DNA from: an uncultured Bacteroidales bacterium
GTDB taxonomy: Bacteria; Bacteroidota; Bacteroidia; Bacteroidales; Muribaculaceae
NCBI GenBank assembly: GCA_947573135.1
Contig: CANPDU010000017.1
Coordinates: 1-64,000 of the forward strand
DNA length: 64,000 nt
Direction of reading: 5' to 3'
Both the position numbers and the translations under genes were made by a program. The notes under the pieces were generated by a model that was not told the origin of the DNA, did not search any database, and was given only the letters and a program-made list of their open reading frames with translations. This document shows positions 1-8,755 of the stretch, in pieces. The first letter of the stretch is position 1. Every line of letters starts with the position of its first letter.

Positions 1-110
1 GTGAACCGAATTTATTTAATTTTTAACCCCGTCCATTTTTAGTGGACAGTAGTGCTTTAAGATATCAACACCAGAACATGTCTTTTAGTTCGACGGAGCG
101 ACCGCCACCA
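1..110. other. Gene-less left edge with a short hairpin
   Basis: No coding sequence is supported here. A short inverted repeat (GTCCA, 7-base loop, TGGAC) lies near bases 31-47 and is followed on the minus strand by an A/T-rich stretch. It lies just downstream of the LytTR regulator gene and could end its transcript, or it could be the edge of something cut off by the window. The sequence does not decide between these. Confidence 0.3.
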
Positions 111-803
111 TTATATATTTTGCAGGCGCTCCATCAGCATCGGGCGGCAGGAGTCGGAAACGGGCACACGCATTTCGCCGTAGACGATGCGTCCCTGCTC
201 GAAAAGTCTTATGCGGTCGGTATTTGCGATATATGAACGATGGACGCGCATGAAGCTTTCGTGAGGCAGCAACGCCTCGACAGCTTTCATGCTCATAAGC
301 GTCAGCACAGGCCGCGTCTCACCGTCGAGATAGATCTTGATATAGTCTTTCAGACCCTCAATGTACAATATGTCGCTCACACGAATTCTGATCAGGCGGT
401 ATTCGCTCTTAACAGTGATAAACTGCTGAGTTTTGTCGGGCTGAGTTTTCAGAGCAGCGGCACGCTCGACAGCCTCGAGAAACTCTGAATAGCTTATGGG
501 TTTGAGCAGATAATGCAGAGCGTTGACTCTGAACCCATCGACAGCAAAGTCAGGATAGGCCGTTGTGAACACCACCCTCGTATCACCACTGATACGGCCG
601 GCCAGTTCAATCCCCGTCATCTCGGGCATCTGAATGTCAAGAAACGCAATATCGGGCACACTCTCGTTGATGGCCCTGAGGCCCTGAGACGCAGAAGTGT
701 ATGCGCCGCACAATTTCAGCGACTCAGTGCGCTCGACATAAGCCGACAGCAGACGGCAGGCTAACGGTTCGTCATCGACAACTATGCACTTTAGTCCACT
801 CAT
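111..803 (-). CDS. LytTR-family response regulator
   Basis: A 230-aa two-component response regulator. Residues about 4-120 are a receiver domain with the acidic pair in IVVDDEPLA, the phospho-acceptor Asp in DIAFLDIQMPEM and a later conserved Lys in LLKPISY. Residues about 125-230 are a LytTR DNA-binding domain (ITVKSEYRLIRI...MRVHRSYIAN). Its ATG overlaps the stop of the sensor kinase gene (ATGA at 800-803), so the two are translationally coupled and are surely partners. The target genes cannot be read from the sequence. Known members of the family bind direct repeats upstream of exporter, envelope or sugar-uptake genes. Confident as to family. Confidence 0.95.
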   Translation of the reverse strand: MSGLKCIVVDDEPLACRLLSAYVERTESLKLCGAYTSASQGLRAINESVPDIAFLDIQMPEMTGIELAGRISGDTRVVFTTAYPDFAVDGFRVNALHYLLKPISYSEFLEAVERAAALKTQPDKTQQFITVKSEYRLIRIRVSDILYIEGLKDYIKIYLDGETRPVLTLMSMKAVEALLPHESFMRVHRSYIANTDRIRLFEQGRIVYGEMRVPVSDSCRPMLMERLQNI

Positions 804-1915
804 TGCTTCAAAACTTTTTGATCAATGTTAATCTCAAGAACAGCCGTATAATGGTCACCTTCGACAGTCGTTTTCAGGGTAGCCCTGTCGCCGTAGATAA
901 GCAGGAGGCGGCGACGCAGATTGGCGATGCCGATACCGCCCTGACGATCGACTACCGTATGGCTGTCGAAACGATTGTGAGTGCGGCAGGTGATCACACC
1001 GTCGCGAGCGTCTATGTCGATCGAAATCTTATCGTTGCTGTCGCCTGTGTTGCCGTGCTTAAAGGCATTCTCGACCAAAGTAATGAACAGCAGCGGCGAG
1101 ATGGCTGTGTCAGCCATAGTGTCGATATCGATATTGGTGACGACAGTTCCAGGAGACAGACGGAGCTCCATCAGTGATATATAGTTCCGTATAAACGATG
1201 TCTCCTGAGCGAGCGTGACATGCGAGGGCGACTCGTAGAGCATGTAACGCAACATCTGCGACAGTTCGTGAACAGCAGTCTGCGCCTCTGCCGGAGAGAT
1301 TTCAATCAGGGCATAGATGGAGTTGAGAGTATTAAACAGGAAATGAGGATTGAGCTGACTTTTGAGATTGCGCAGCTCAGTCTCGCGCTGCTCCGACGCC
1401 ATATCGCGGCGACGTCGTTCAAGAGCCGACCAATGATCAGACAGCCGCAGAGCCACGGCGAGCGCCACCGTCAGGATCACCATTACTGCATCGCGAAGCA
1501 TCGACGAAACAAACATCAGGCGGAATTTCTCGGGATTGCGAATAGGTCGTGTCGCACTCTCGGCGATACGCGGCAGATAGGCGAAATAATACCACACAAG
1601 ATAACTGATGCCCAAAGCGCATACAAGCAGCAGCAAGTTATAGCCGAGGAAACGCCATAGTCTGACCTTAGGCGTCAGAGTGTTGCCGATCACATAATAG
1701 TAATCGATATAGAATACCAGAATATAGACCAGCGACTTGGCATACATGTGCCAGTGAATGCCTTCCGAGCCCGGGCGCGCCGATGAAGAGAGAGCATAGC
1801 TCATAATAAACTCGGGCAACAGAAACAGCATCGAGATTACAATGAGATGCGATATGAATTTGTTTATATTGACTCTCTGTCGGTCAGCCGACAGACTGAT
1901 GGTTTGCTGATCCAT
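800..1915 (-). CDS. LytS/YehU-type sensor histidine kinase
   Basis: A 371-aa membrane sensor kinase of the His_kinase (PF06580) family. Four hydrophobic segments precede a coiled region and the H-box LNPHFLFNTLNSIYALIE. The ATPase domain has the N-box LVENAFKHG and a glycine-rich GGIGIANLRRRL. It probably phosphorylates the LytTR regulator encoded next and overlapping. The ATG at 1915 (MDQQTISL) is chosen over a start 13 codons upstream because that leader lies on top of the promoter -7 element and is not typical. There is no periplasmic sensor domain of any size, so the signal is probably sensed within or near the membrane. Confidence 0.93.
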   Translation of the reverse strand: MDQQTISLSADRQRVNINKFISHLIVISMLFLLPEFIMSYALSSSARPGSEGIHWHMYAKSLVYILVFYIDYYYVIGNTLTPKVRLWRFLGYNLLLLVCALGISYLVWYYFAYLPRIAESATRPIRNPEKFRLMFVSSMLRDAVMVILTVALAVALRLSDHWSALERRRRDMASEQRETELRNLKSQLNPHFLFNTLNSIYALIEISPAEAQTAVHELSQMLRYMLYESPSHVTLAQETSFIRNYISLMELRLSPGTVVTNIDIDTMADTAISPLLFITLVENAFKHGNTGDSNDKISIDIDARDGVITCRTHNRFDSHTVVDRQGGIGIANLRRRLLLIYGDRATLKTTVEGDHYTAVLEINIDQKVLKQ

Positions 1916-1940
1916 AGTGCAATCGTTGAAAATTACACTG

Positions 1941-1971
1941 CAAATATAACACATTGCCGACAGAAGTCAAG
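1941..1971 (-). promoter_or_regulatory. Promoter of the LytS/LytT pair
   Basis: Read on the minus strand, the -7 element is TATATTTG (1941-1948), matching TAnnTTTG. A CTTG (3 of 4 bases of TTTG) lies 19 bases upstream at 1968-1971. This is the Bacteroidetes housekeeping-sigma form and lies 25 bases before the chosen ATG. Confidence 0.6.
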
Positions 1972-2042
1972 CAAAAGTCGACCAAGAGACTTATTTTATA
2001 GATGAAAAGATCAGCGGTCAATTACTATCCGCTGCAATACAA

Positions 2043-2444
2043 TTATTCGATGTATAATCCTTTCAGGTTCTTTGCGTAATAAAGCGAATAATGGCATTTT
2101 TTCTCAATACCAATATCAAAAACTCGTGCCATTTCATAATTGAAGTCAAGATGCTTTCCTTTCAAAGAATCATTCGGATAAAATCTTTTCAGATCCAAAT
2201 TATAAGATTTGCCGACTTTGATTTTAGCCATGTCAGAAGCATTCATATTATTCACATTGCTTACAATCTTGAATATTGAATCATTGCGCGTTGCATAAAT
2301 GATATAATCATTTTCATGCTTCTTGATCTTCTTAATTTTGACCTGCGAAGTAATTCCATTATTAATATGGGGGTTATTGATTTCGCGTGCAGAAGAACAG
2401 GCGACAAACAGCATTGTGATAATAAAAATTAGTATAGCTTTCAT
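2043..2444 (-). CDS. Small putative lipoprotein, unknown function
   Basis: A 133-aa protein with a short hydrophobic signal ending in LFVACSS, which fits lipoprotein signal peptidase cleavage before Cys16. The rest is rich in Lys, Asn and Asp and has no domain I recognise. A conserved-looking stretch (KVGKSYNLDLKRFYPNDS) suggests a small beta-rich fold. It stands alone behind its own good promoter and is transcribed in the same direction as the neighbouring genes. Base composition is more AT-rich than the genes on either side, so it may be a recent arrival. No function is proposed. Confidence 0.75.
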   Translation of the reverse strand: MKAILIFIITMLFVACSSAREINNPHINNGITSQVKIKKIKKHENDYIIYATRNDSIFKIVSNVNNMNASDMAKIKVGKSYNLDLKRFYPNDSLKGKHLDFNYEMARVFDIGIEKKCHYSLYYAKNLKGLYIE

Positions 2445-2486
2445 TTTTATGAGTTAAGGGTTTATAACCGACATCGCTATTGCGCA

Positions 2487-2519
2487 CAAAGATAAGCAAT
2501 AAATTTTATATCAGGCAAA
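2487..2519 (-). promoter_or_regulatory. Promoter of the small lipoprotein gene
   Basis: On the minus strand this reads TTTG, 21 bases, TATCTTTG (-33 at 2516-2519, -7 at 2487-2494). It is a full match to the Bacteroidetes promoter and leaves a 5' leader of roughly 35 bases. Confidence 0.8.
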
Positions 2520-2525
2520 TAATCG

Positions 2526-3194
2526 TTAGATTATTTTTTTGCGGAATTTGGGGATTTTAGATCGGACGGGCTTTTTAGATCGGGAGGACAAGTCGGACGA
2601 CTCGGCCATATCTGGCCGAGCGCCCTGTGCGGACTCGTCCGTCGAGGGCTCGGGCATGAGGATCTCGGAGTCAGCGAGATTGAGGAGCGCGCGGTCGGTT
2701 GCCCGGGTCGAATCAGGGGAGACGACAAGCAGCGACAGCTTGCAGCGAACCTGCAGGGCGACCAGGCGCTTCATGACGTAGGCAGCCGAGGCGTTGCGGC
2801 CGAACGACAGGGCGGCGATGCGCGTCACCGAGTCGATGACGAAGGTGCGGATATCGGTCGTGGCGACAGCCTCCTCTATGCCTGCGATTACGAGATCGGC
2901 ATAGTCGGTGGTGTCGTCGGGCGACTCATACTCAGGCGTGAATACGTAAAGATTTTCGGCTGACGAATGGCGGCCGATGATATCGTCGAGACGGCCTTCG
3001 GCGTTGACATAGGCGACCGGACGGCCCTGCCGAGCGAGTGAGGCGGCGATATCAAGAGCTGCCGACGATTTGTCGACCTCACGTGGAGCGTGAATGAGGG
3101 CGGTGGTACCTTCTTTCCAAATGTTACTGAACAGATAGACAGTCTTAGGGAGATTTTTGAAGAACTGGATGGAGGAAACGAATTTGTGTTGCAT
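2526..3194 (-). CDS. RecA-like P-loop protein with decayed Walker A
   Basis: A 222-aa protein that looks like the core of a RecA/RadA-type ATPase. Strand-turn-helix at residues 32-50 (TALIHAPREVDKSSAALDIA) sits where the Walker A should be. The loop reads APREVDKSS instead of GxxxxGKS: the Lys and Ser remain but both key glycines are gone. Residues 116-122 (RTFVIDS) fit a Walker B, and KLSLLVVS fits a later core strand. The last 45 residues are charged, basic at the end and probably disordered. ATP binding may be weak or lost. It could be a regulatory or structural relative of a RecA-fold enzyme. The partner is unknown, and it has its own promoter. Confidence 0.65.
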   Translation of the reverse strand: MQHKFVSSIQFFKNLPKTVYLFSNIWKEGTTALIHAPREVDKSSAALDIAASLARQGRPVAYVNAEGRLDDIIGRHSSAENLYVFTPEYESPDDTTDYADLVIAGIEEAVATTDIRTFVIDSVTRIAALSFGRNASAAYVMKRLVALQVRCKLSLLVVSPDSTRATDRALLNLADSEILMPEPSTDESAQGARPDMAESSDLSSRSKKPVRSKIPKFRKKII

Positions 3195-3231
3195 TTCTAA
3201 ACTATATTTGTTGTTAAAATTATTTTGATTG

Positions 3232-3263
3232 CAAAACTACAATCAAGAATTTACATACGCAAA
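3232..3263 (-). promoter_or_regulatory. Promoter of the RecA-like gene
   Basis: On the minus strand this reads TTTG (3260-3263), 20 bases, TAGTTTTG (3232-3239), a full match to the Bacteroidetes consensus. It lies about 38 bases before the ATG at 3194. Confidence 0.8.
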
Positions 3264-3375
3264 TATATAGACCCATTTTAACAACTATAATTGTGTTAAA
3301 TAATGTAAATAGGAAATTCCGCAACACTTTTACATTGCAAAACACACAAAAAAATAATTAAAGCAATTACAGAAA

Positions 3376-5922
3376 TCAGAATGTGGCGTGAAAAGCAATC
3401 CTCACACCGCTCCGATCGATCTGATATGGAGGACGACGGTAGCTGAGACGCCAAACATAGTCCACCCGGAGACAACGGAATATATTATCAATACCTACAG
3501 AAGCCTCCATATAAGGTCCGCTGTCCATGCGCGAGATAGTCGCCTCGGGAGGGAAGCCGATCAGAGAGGGATTGAGCGAAGGGAGATTGCGGTCGCTCAG
3601 ACGTCCGTAAAAACCGCTGAAAGAGAAAGCTTCGCGCAGTTTCGCCTTTTTGAGTCCGGGAATCATATTAAAAATTAGCCCATTAGGGCAATAGGTCAGA
3701 AACCAAGACACCTGTGAATCATTGATAAATTCCATCGGATTAAGCAGCGCGAAACTCTCGGGCTGAATAGTGTAGCTAAGATTGGCATTAGGAATTATCA
3801 GGTCGAGATAAGACGAACGGCTCCATACGCGTGCCGCTCCGGCCATTGCGTCGATATAACCGAAAGCCGACAGCCAGAAGCGCTTCTGCACACTGAATTC
3901 GGTCTTGTTGACAGGATAACGCGACAGCCATTGCGGAGCAAAAGTGTGGCTCAAAATAAAGACGGGAGCATCGAGATTGACGGGATAACGCGAGCTACGC
4001 GACTGATAGAACTTTTCGCCGGGAGCATAGCGCAGAGTCAGTTTAAATGAATTTTCGGTAAAGTGAGACATCGGAGTGCCGTAACCGTCGACAAAAGGAA
4101 TCCACTCAGTGGCGATGCGCCTGTCGTTGCGCAGGACTGCCTCTACAGAGAAGTTATTGTAGAGTTCGAGAGTATAAGTGAAATCAGTCACACGGTGATA
4201 GATGACATTTCTGTCGGTCAGACGCTTGAGCGACAGAAATACGTTGTCGGGGTTGGTGAACATATAGTGCTGGCCGACATAGTCGATATCATAGAGCTGC
4301 GACAGGCGCAGAGAGTGGACCGGGAACTCGCGGGAATGGCGTTTTTTGTCGTGAAACGAATACTCCAGCTCACCCTTATATTTCCACTTGTGATCTCTTA
4401 TGCCGTAGGCCGCGAACCCGCGCGCAAACCATCGGCGGCTAAGATTGGCCGTCGTCATGCCTCCGAGGCGCAGACGCGTGCCCTCGATAGGATTGAAACT
4501 GACTGTGGTGTTGACTGGCCCGTAGTCGAATTTATCGCCGAGCGGCACATAGCCCTGAACAAAAGCGCTGAGCACTCTCGCGCCGTAATAAAACAGTTTC
4601 GACTGCCCCAGCCGTTCAAGCATTGACTGCACACGGCTCTCCTGCACCGTCATCGGCGTAAGACGCGCATTCTGCCAGAACTCATCGGAGCGGCTATCGA
4701 CGCTGTCGGCCGTTATCACACGCCGGGGGGTGTCGAAAACAGAGCTGTCGGGCGGCGGAGCAAACGAGTGAGAGCCATATGATGTGTTACGGCGCACGTA
4801 GAGCGACGGCATGCCCGGAAGCGGAGCCAGCTCGAGCGTAAGGTCGTCGCGCGTCTTCAGACGGCTGCCGTCGGGCGCCTCATCGTAAGTCTGGGTAAGA
4901 TAGAACTGCTCGACAAAATTAAGATTAATCTCACGGGGCACACTCATTTCAACCTTGCGTATGGTCATGGCCGAATCGCCGAGAGCGACGTAAATATGAC
5001 CGGTGAACCCGAATGCCGAGCGGTTGAACGGATAGAACGACAGAACGGCGCATGAGTCAGTGCCGACAGTCAGAGTATCGGTCAGATAAAATTTATAAAA
5101 ATCAGGAGCTATGCGAGACAATGGACTCACAAAACGATTCTGAAGCAGATTGATATCGTTGTCATAGAGATTGATCTCGCGCAAAATGTCCTCAAGATAG
5201 ACCTGCGAGTTGTCGGTATTGCTGACGGCGTCGATGCCGGTAGTCGAAAAACCGGTGACAGTAGTCCTGACCGAACGAGGATGCCGGCGGTAATTTACGG
5301 TCGAGGCCTTTTCCTTTACGGAGACATTCAGTATGGGTTTGCCCGACACTTCCGACGTATCGACATATTCCTTCACAAACGGGAATTTCCTAAGTATCAG
5401 ATTATCGTCGTCGGGATGAAAATCATTCAGAGCAAGAGTGATGCGTTCGTACTTATCGTAGCTGTAATAGTCATGACGCCGCGGATCACCGATGTCGGCA
5501 CTGTTGCGCAGACGGCGTGCGAACTCGACAGCAGGATTATTCTTCTTAGAATACTTCGACCGTCTGACAACCACTTCGTCGAGACCGGTCGTCGACGGAG
5601 AAAGCCACGCGACAACCATATTATAAGCATCGCGCCTGACCGGGATCACCACCGGATTGTAGCCCACCGACGACACTCGGATAGCAGTGTCGCCGGGATG
5701 GAAGGCAATGCCGAAGAGTCCGCGCGCATCGCTCACGGCACCTCGTGCACCCGGGAGAGTGACCACAGAGGCCCGCGCCAACGGATCACCGGAAACAGAA
5801 TCCCGGACTATGCCCTTGAGAAAAAAACCGTCGGCATTGACTCTGACACCCGACACCTGAGCCCGGACCGCGAGAGTAATCGCGGCCAAAATCAGCAATA
5901 TCGCAATCCGGCGTATGGGCAT
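3376..5922 (-). CDS. DUF5686 / carboxypeptidase-regulatory-like outer-membrane protein
   Basis: An 848-aa outer-membrane protein. A signal peptide (residues 1-21, ending VRAQ) is followed by a carboxypeptidase regulatory-like beta-sandwich (about 33-105, GIVRDSVSGDPLARASV...SSVGYNPVVI). A long DUF5686 region follows, which looks like a beta barrel rich in alternating aromatic residues and ends in a terminal Phe (RIAFHATF), the usual signal for BAM-dependent insertion. Members are common in Bacteroidetes and their biochemical role is not known. The gene is single and divergent from the CYTH gene. GC content and codon use match the housekeeping genes. Confidence 0.9.
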   Translation of the reverse strand: MPIRRIAILLILAAITLAVRAQVSGVRVNADGFFLKGIVRDSVSGDPLARASVVTLPGARGAVSDARGLFGIAFHPGDTAIRVSSVGYNPVVIPVRRDAYNMVVAWLSPSTTGLDEVVVRRSKYSKKNNPAVEFARRLRNSADIGDPRRHDYYSYDKYERITLALNDFHPDDDNLILRKFPFVKEYVDTSEVSGKPILNVSVKEKASTVNYRRHPRSVRTTVTGFSTTGIDAVSNTDNSQVYLEDILREINLYDNDINLLQNRFVSPLSRIAPDFYKFYLTDTLTVGTDSCAVLSFYPFNRSAFGFTGHIYVALGDSAMTIRKVEMSVPREINLNFVEQFYLTQTYDEAPDGSRLKTRDDLTLELAPLPGMPSLYVRRNTSYGSHSFAPPPDSSVFDTPRRVITADSVDSRSDEFWQNARLTPMTVQESRVQSMLERLGQSKLFYYGARVLSAFVQGYVPLGDKFDYGPVNTTVSFNPIEGTRLRLGGMTTANLSRRWFARGFAAYGIRDHKWKYKGELEYSFHDKKRHSREFPVHSLRLSQLYDIDYVGQHYMFTNPDNVFLSLKRLTDRNVIYHRVTDFTYTLELYNNFSVEAVLRNDRRIATEWIPFVDGYGTPMSHFTENSFKLTLRYAPGEKFYQSRSSRYPVNLDAPVFILSHTFAPQWLSRYPVNKTEFSVQKRFWLSAFGYIDAMAGAARVWSRSSYLDLIIPNANLSYTIQPESFALLNPMEFINDSQVSWFLTYCPNGLIFNMIPGLKKAKLREAFSFSGFYGRLSDRNLPSLNPSLIGFPPEATISRMDSGPYMEASVGIDNIFRCLRVDYVWRLSYRRPPYQIDRSGVRIAFHATF

Positions 5923-5937
5923 ATGGAAATGAATGAT

Positions 5938-5945
5938 TATCTTTG
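5938..5945 (+). promoter_or_regulatory. -7 element before the CYTH gene
   Basis: TATCTTTG matches the TAnnTTTG -7 box, 64 bases before the ATG at 6010. No convincing TTTG is found 19-21 bases upstream, so the -33 is weak or absent. Confidence 0.5.
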
Positions 5946-6009
5946 TATGATCTTAAACAAGCGAGAAGGCCGTCATGTTGGCGTCCGGCTATATCTGAGT
6001 TAAAAAATT

Positions 6010-6453
6010 ATGGCTAAAGAAATCGAACGAAAATATCTTGTGACTGACAGCAGCTACCGGTCTATGGCAACTCGAACGAGGCATATCGTCCAGGCCTATC
6101 TCAACCGCGACCCACGCGCAACGGTGAGGGTGAGGATTGCCGACGGCCGTGCCTGTCTGACGGTCAAAGGCAAAAACGACGGAGCCGTCCGCGACGAATG
6201 GGAATACGAAATCCCAGAACCAGACGCCCGCGCCATGATAGAGCGATGCGCCTCGGGACGCGTCATCGAGAAGACCCGTTATGTAGTGGCTTACGGCGGC
6301 TTCGACTGGGAGGTAGATGAATTCGAAGGTGAACTCAAAGGCCTGACGATCGCCGAGATCGAACTGCCTGACGCCCGCACCGTTTTCATCCTGCCACCCT
6401 TTGCCGGCGACGAAGTCACCGGCGATCCGCGCTACTACAACTCGTCACTGTGA
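6010..6453 (+). CDS. CYTH-domain protein (triphosphate tunnel metalloenzyme-like)
   Basis: A 147-aa single-domain CYTH protein. The signature EIERKYL is at residues 4-10, followed by Arg/Lys-rich strands (TVRVRIADGRACLTVKG), EWEYEIP and a C-terminal acidic IAEIELPD. These alternate as in the eight-stranded tunnel that binds triphosphate and divalent metal. Bacterial relatives hydrolyse tripolyphosphate or related substrates, but which one this enzyme uses is not evident. Its last 19 bases overlap the 3' end of rlmD on the opposite strand, so the two genes are convergent. Confidence 0.9.
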   Translation: MAKEIERKYLVTDSSYRSMATRTRHIVQAYLNRDPRATVRVRIADGRACLTVKGKNDGAVRDEWEYEIPEPDARAMIERCASGRVIEKTRYVVAYGGFDWEVDEFEGELKGLTIAEIELPDARTVFILPPFAGDEVTGDPRYYNSSL

Positions 6454-7874
6454 GACTGCGGCTTGTCGCGGCGCACGAGGGCGACAACATTCTCGACATG
6501 CTGGGTGTGGGGGAACATGTCGACAGGCTGCACCGCCTCCACGCCATACTTACAGTCGAGCAGAGCCAGATCGCGCGCCTGGGTCGCAGGATTGCAGCTC
6601 ACATAGACGATGCGCGCCGGTTCGGCCCGAAGTATCACATCGACGACATCACCGTGCATTCCGGCACGCGGCGGATCGACGATCATCACGTCGGGACGGC
6701 CGTGGGCGGCGATAAACTCATCGGTAAGAACGTCTTTCATATCACCGGCAAAAAACTCGGTATTGGATATGCCGTTGAACTCTGAATTGAGCCGGGCGTC
6801 AGCAATAGCATCCTCGACATACTCTATGCCTATCACCTTGCGGGCGAAGCGGCTGACAAAGTTGGCGATAGTGCCGGTGCCTGTATACAGGTCATAGACG
6901 AGCTGATCACCTGTCAGCCGGGCAAAGTCGCGGGCCACCTGATAAAGCTTGTAGGCCTGACGCGAATTTGTCTGATAGAACGATTTCGGACCCACGCGGA
7001 AACGGAGACCTTCCATCTCTTCGACAATATGATCCTTGCCGCTCCATAATTTTATATCCTGATCGGCGAGACTGTCGTTGACCTTTGTATTGACGGTGTA
7101 CATCAGCGAAGTGATCTCAGGGAAACGGGCCGACATTGCATCGAGGAGCGAAGTGATTGCCTCGCGGTCGTCCTCGCCGAAAGCCATGACAACCATTACC
7201 TCACCGGTCGAAGCGATGCGTATCATCAGAGTGCGAAGCAGACCGTGCTGAGCGCGCAGATCATAGAACGACAGTCCGTGAGACTTGCCGAAATTCTTGA
7301 CAAAGAGACGCAGACGGTTGCCGAGATCATCCTGAAGATGACACGCCCTGATGTCGAGCACCTTATCGAATGCTCCCGGGATATGGAAGCCGGCAGCATC
7401 ACGGTCGGGGAACTCCTCGCCGCTCGCAAGCTGCTCGAAGGTGAGCCAGCAGCGGTTGGAGAAGGTGTATTCCATCTTATTGCGGTAGTTCCATATCTCG
7501 TCAGAGCCCTTGATCGGAGAAATTTCGGGCAGGTCGACTTTGGCTATTCGTTCGAGAGCGTCAGTCACCTGACGCTGCTTGCATCTGAGCTGAAAATCAT
7601 AAGGCAGATGCTGCCAGCGGCAGCCGCCGCACACGCCGAAATGCTCGCAACGGGGCTCAACACGTATATCACCCGGAGTGATCAGGCGCTCGATGTGACC
7701 CTCGGCATATGTTTTTTTCTTTTTATCGAGTCTTATGTCTGCCACATCGCCCGGAGCACCGAACGGAATGAACACGACCATGTCGTCGACACGGGCGAGC
7801 GCGTTGCCTTCGGCTGCGACGTCAGTAATAGTCACAGACTCAAGCACGGGCAGAGGTTTGCGTTTTCTTGCCAT
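6435..7874 (-). CDS. rlmD: 23S rRNA (uracil-5-)-methyltransferase RlmD/RumA type
   Basis: A 479-aa S-adenosylmethionine-dependent rRNA uracil-C5 methyltransferase. An N-terminal TRAM domain (about 10-65) is followed by an iron-sulfur cluster motif (CEHFGVCGGC), the SAM site in VYDLYTGTGTIANFV, IVDPPRAGMH, and the catalytic Cys in YVSCNPATQARDL. It probably makes 5-methyluridine at position 1939 (E. coli numbering) of 23S rRNA, by family. The start is ATG 7874 (MARKRK), since the upstream alternative is TTG. It is convergent with the CYTH gene and divergent from the flavoprotein operon. Confidence 0.95.
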   Translation of the reverse strand: MARKRKPLPVLESVTITDVAAEGNALARVDDMVVFIPFGAPGDVADIRLDKKKKTYAEGHIERLITPGDIRVEPRCEHFGVCGGCRWQHLPYDFQLRCKQRQVTDALERIAKVDLPEISPIKGSDEIWNYRNKMEYTFSNRCWLTFEQLASGEEFPDRDAAGFHIPGAFDKVLDIRACHLQDDLGNRLRLFVKNFGKSHGLSFYDLRAQHGLLRTLMIRIASTGEVMVVMAFGEDDREAITSLLDAMSARFPEITSLMYTVNTKVNDSLADQDIKLWSGKDHIVEEMEGLRFRVGPKSFYQTNSRQAYKLYQVARDFARLTGDQLVYDLYTGTGTIANFVSRFARKVIGIEYVEDAIADARLNSEFNGISNTEFFAGDMKDVLTDEFIAAHGRPDVMIVDPPRAGMHGDVVDVILRAEPARIVYVSCNPATQARDLALLDCKYGVEAVQPVDMFPHTQHVENVVALVRRDKPQSHSDEL

Positions 7875-7921
7875 ATTATCCAATTAGATCGATTAACCAC
7901 TATTATTTGACACAAAATTAC

Positions 7922-7929
7922 TATTTTTG
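7922..7929 (+). promoter_or_regulatory. -7 element of the flavoprotein pair
   Basis: TATTTTTG matches TAnnTTTG and lies 29 bases before the ATG at 7959, in the short divergent gap after rlmD. The nearest TTTG (7906-7909) is only 12 bases upstream, so the -33 is not standard. Confidence 0.5.
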
Positions 7930-7958
7930 CATCAAATACGGCTAATACATACCGAAAC

Positions 7959-8741
7959 ATGAACGAAATAATTGAAAAGAGCCACTTCTCGGAAAAAGTC
8001 GTGAAGCTCACAGTCAAAGCTCCCGACATAGCGAAAGCTCGCCGTCCGGGCCACTTTGTGATAGTTCGCACGGGCGACAACGGCGAACGCATACCGCTGA
8101 CTATCGCCGACGCCGACACCGCTTCGGGCACAATAACGCTTGTCGTTCAGGATATAGGCGCGTCGACCCATCTGATCTGCGGACTGGAAGCCGGCGAGTC
8201 ACTGACCGACGTGGTAGGACCTCTCGGCCGGGCAACAGACATCAGAAACGTCGGCACGGTAGTGTGCTGCGGCGGAGGAGTCGGGGTGGCTCCCCTCCTG
8301 CCTATCATCAAAGCAATGAAAGAAGCCGGCAACAGAGTGATCAGCGTCCTGGCGGCCAGAAACAAAGATCTTATCATCCTCGAGGATCAGGTGAGACAAT
8401 GGTCTGACGAGGTGATAATCATGACCGACGACGGAAGCGCCGGAACCAAAGGCCTCGTAACCGACGGAGTCGAAACGGTCATCAGGCGCGAACATGTCGA
8501 CGAAGTTGTGACTATCGGGCCGGCCGTGATGATGAAATTTGTGGCTCTGCTGACGAAAAAATATAATGTGCCGACGATATGCTCCCTCAATACGATCATG
8601 GTCGACGGCACGGGAATGTGCGGTGCATGCCGAGTGACCGTCGGCGGAAAGATGCGTTTCGTCTGTGTCGACGGACCGGAATTCGACGCTCATCAGGTTG
8701 ACTTCGACGAGATGCTGATGCGCATGAAAGCATATAATTAA
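7959..8741 (+). CDS. NfnA/SudB-type ferredoxin-NADP+ oxidoreductase small subunit
   Basis: A 260-aa flavoprotein of the dihydroorotate dehydrogenase electron-transfer (PyrK-like) family. An FAD-binding barrel (about 1-95; HFVIVRTGDNGERIPLTIAD) precedes an NAD(P)-binding fold (CCGGGVGVAPLLPIIKA) and a C-terminal [2Fe-2S] motif (GMCGACRV followed by FVCVDGPEFD). With the large subunit 14 bases downstream it forms the NfnAB / sulfide dehydrogenase pair, which exchanges electrons between NADH, NADPH and ferredoxin. Bifurcation is known for some members but cannot be shown here. Cytoplasmic. Confidence 0.92.
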   Translation: MNEIIEKSHFSEKVVKLTVKAPDIAKARRPGHFVIVRTGDNGERIPLTIADADTASGTITLVVQDIGASTHLICGLEAGESLTDVVGPLGRATDIRNVGTVVCCGGGVGVAPLLPIIKAMKEAGNRVISVLAARNKDLIILEDQVRQWSDEVIIMTDDGSAGTKGLVTDGVETVIRREHVDEVVTIGPAVMMKFVALLTKKYNVPTICSLNTIMVDGTGMCGACRVTVGGKMRFVCVDGPEFDAHQVDFDEMLMRMKAYN

Positions 8742-8755
8742 GTATATCAGCTAAA

